DNA of 7,056 nt from Betaproteobacteria bacterium (GTDB taxonomy: Bacteria; Pseudomonadota; Gammaproteobacteria; Burkholderiales; SG8-39): NCBI GenBank assembly GCA_005882235.1, contig VBCT01000022.1:1-7056 (forward strand), written 5' to 3'. Position 1 is the stretch's first letter. Every line of letters begins with the position of its first letter. Of the stretch, positions 6,509 to 7,056 are shown piece by piece. Made by a program: the position numbers and the translations under genes. The notes under the pieces are model-generated. The model was not told the origin of the DNA. It ran no database searches and was given only the letters and a program-made list of their open reading frames with translations.

Positions 6509-6916
6509 TTGAAGCGCATCAGGGTCATGGTCGTCGACGACAGCTTGCAATTCGCAAGCGCGGTCGGGCAGTTTCTCGCCTGCAACGGCAACTTCGAAGT
6601 GCTGGCGAGCGCGACCTCCGGGGGCGAGGCGCTGGCGCGCGCAAGCACTGAACGGCCCGACCTCATGTTCATCGACATCAGCATGCCCGGCATGAACGGC
6701 TTGGCGGTGACTTCCCTGATCAAGGGGCGGAACGCCGCACCGAAGATCGTGATGATGACCCTGGAGGACAGCGAGGAGCATCGCGTTGGCGCGATAGCGG
6801 CAGGCGCGGATGCCTTCTTGCCTAAGGATGATTTCGCCCATGGGTTCCATGCGGTGCTCGACTTGTTGTTCGCCAAATCGAGCCTCAACAAGGAATCGCG
6901 GGTATGGAACGGATGA
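6509..6916 (+). CDS. Stand-alone receiver-domain protein (CheY-like)
   Basis: The 135-residue protein is a single receiver domain with no output domain. It has acidic D10/D11 (VVDDS), phospho-acceptor D56 (FIDISMPGMNG), T84 (VMMT) and K106 (LPKDD), so it should accept phosphate. About 15 residues (SSLNKESRVWNG at the end) extend past the fold with no recognisable domain. Proteins of this kind act by binding a partner or by passing phosphate along a relay; a motor-switch role is not implied. The start is a TTG with a strong ribosome binding site. Its neighbours are the receiver-kinase and NarL-type regulator upstream and a probable further receiver protein downstream, so it may be a relay intermediate that could feed the kinase receiver. 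That link is inference. Confidence 0.92.
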   Translation: MKRIRVMVVDDSLQFASAVGQFLACNGNFEVLASATSGGEALARASTERPDLMFIDISMPGMNGLAVTSLIKGRNAAPKIVMMTLEDSEEHRVGAIAAGADAFLPKDDFAHGFHAVLDLLFAKSSLNKESRVWNG

Positions 6917-6975
6917 TCGACTTGAAGCGCGAAGACGTAGACGCGCGCAGGCACCGGCTATTCCATGCCGCGTGA
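6913..6975 (+). CDS. Possible 20-residue coupled mini-ORF
   Basis: An ATG overlaps the stop of the receiver gene as ATGA and opens a 20-codon frame (MIDLKREDVDARR, then HRLFHAA) ending at 6975, 11 bases into the next gene. It resembles no family I know and is mostly charged. It could be a translational bridge carrying ribosomes from one receiver gene to the next, or a coincidence. Confidence 0.2.
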   Translation: MIDLKREDVDARRHRLFHAA

Positions 6976-7056
6976 AGACCGCCGGCTCGGTCTTTCCGCG
7001 AGCGGGACTGGGTCAAAGCCGGCAGTCCTCCTGCTCGACGACGACGAGAGGGATCT
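6965..7056 (+). CDS. N-terminus of a further response regulator (partial)
   Basis: The frame opens at the ATG at 6965 and runs off the window edge after 30 full codons. After about 18 unstructured residues it reads KPAVLLLDDDERD, the first hydrophobic strand and acidic cluster of a receiver domain. The phospho-acceptor region and any output domain lie outside the window, so its class cannot be told. No other start is available upstream because stops lie at 6923 and 6938 in this frame. The ribosome binding site is weak, so it may depend on translation from the genes just upstream, 48 bases after the previous receiver stop. Confidence 0.7.
   Translation, partial: MPREDRRLGLSASGTGSKPAVLLLDDDERD

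Overview
The window is a GC-rich bacterial chromosome segment with genes packed on the + strand. A housekeeping block is followed by a tRNA and a signal-transduction block. The order class I aldolase, purC, purE, Sua5-type gene, together with long-form PurC and bacterial (class I) PurE, suggests a proteobacterium, most likely a betaproteobacterium. That is my judgement from gene order and protein style, not a search result. No transposase, integrase, phage gene or CRISPR array is visible.

Layout. Positions 1-27 hold the last codons of a probable upstream gene. A TIM-barrel sugar isomerase/epimerase-like protein follows (24-869). A candidate sigma-70 promoter (894-923) then leads into a tight, probably co-transcribed run: class I fructose-bisphosphate aldolase (971-1996), purC (2000-2899), purE (2902-3396) and a two-domain Sua5-type threonylcarbamoyl-AMP synthase (3418-4386). 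PurE and PurC catalyse consecutive steps of de novo purine synthesis. PurK, which supplies the PurE substrate and often sits right after purE, is not here. A tRNA-Ala with anticodon CGC (4459-4534) has its own promoter-like signal.

From 4586 the window turns to signalling. A soluble kinase with an N-terminal receiver domain (4586-5677) overlaps by ATGA a NarL/LuxR-type response regulator (5674-6327). After a 181-base gap containing two hairpins comes a stand-alone receiver protein (6509-6916). The window ends inside what looks like the N-terminus of another receiver protein (6965 onward). Three complete receiver domains plus one partial lie within about 2.5 kb, which suggests a multi-input phosphorelay without a membrane sensor in the visible part.

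I found no convincing new biological system. The best leads are the missing purK, the receiver-first kinase in a receiver-rich cluster beside a tRNA gene, and the structured leader before the stand-alone receiver gene.
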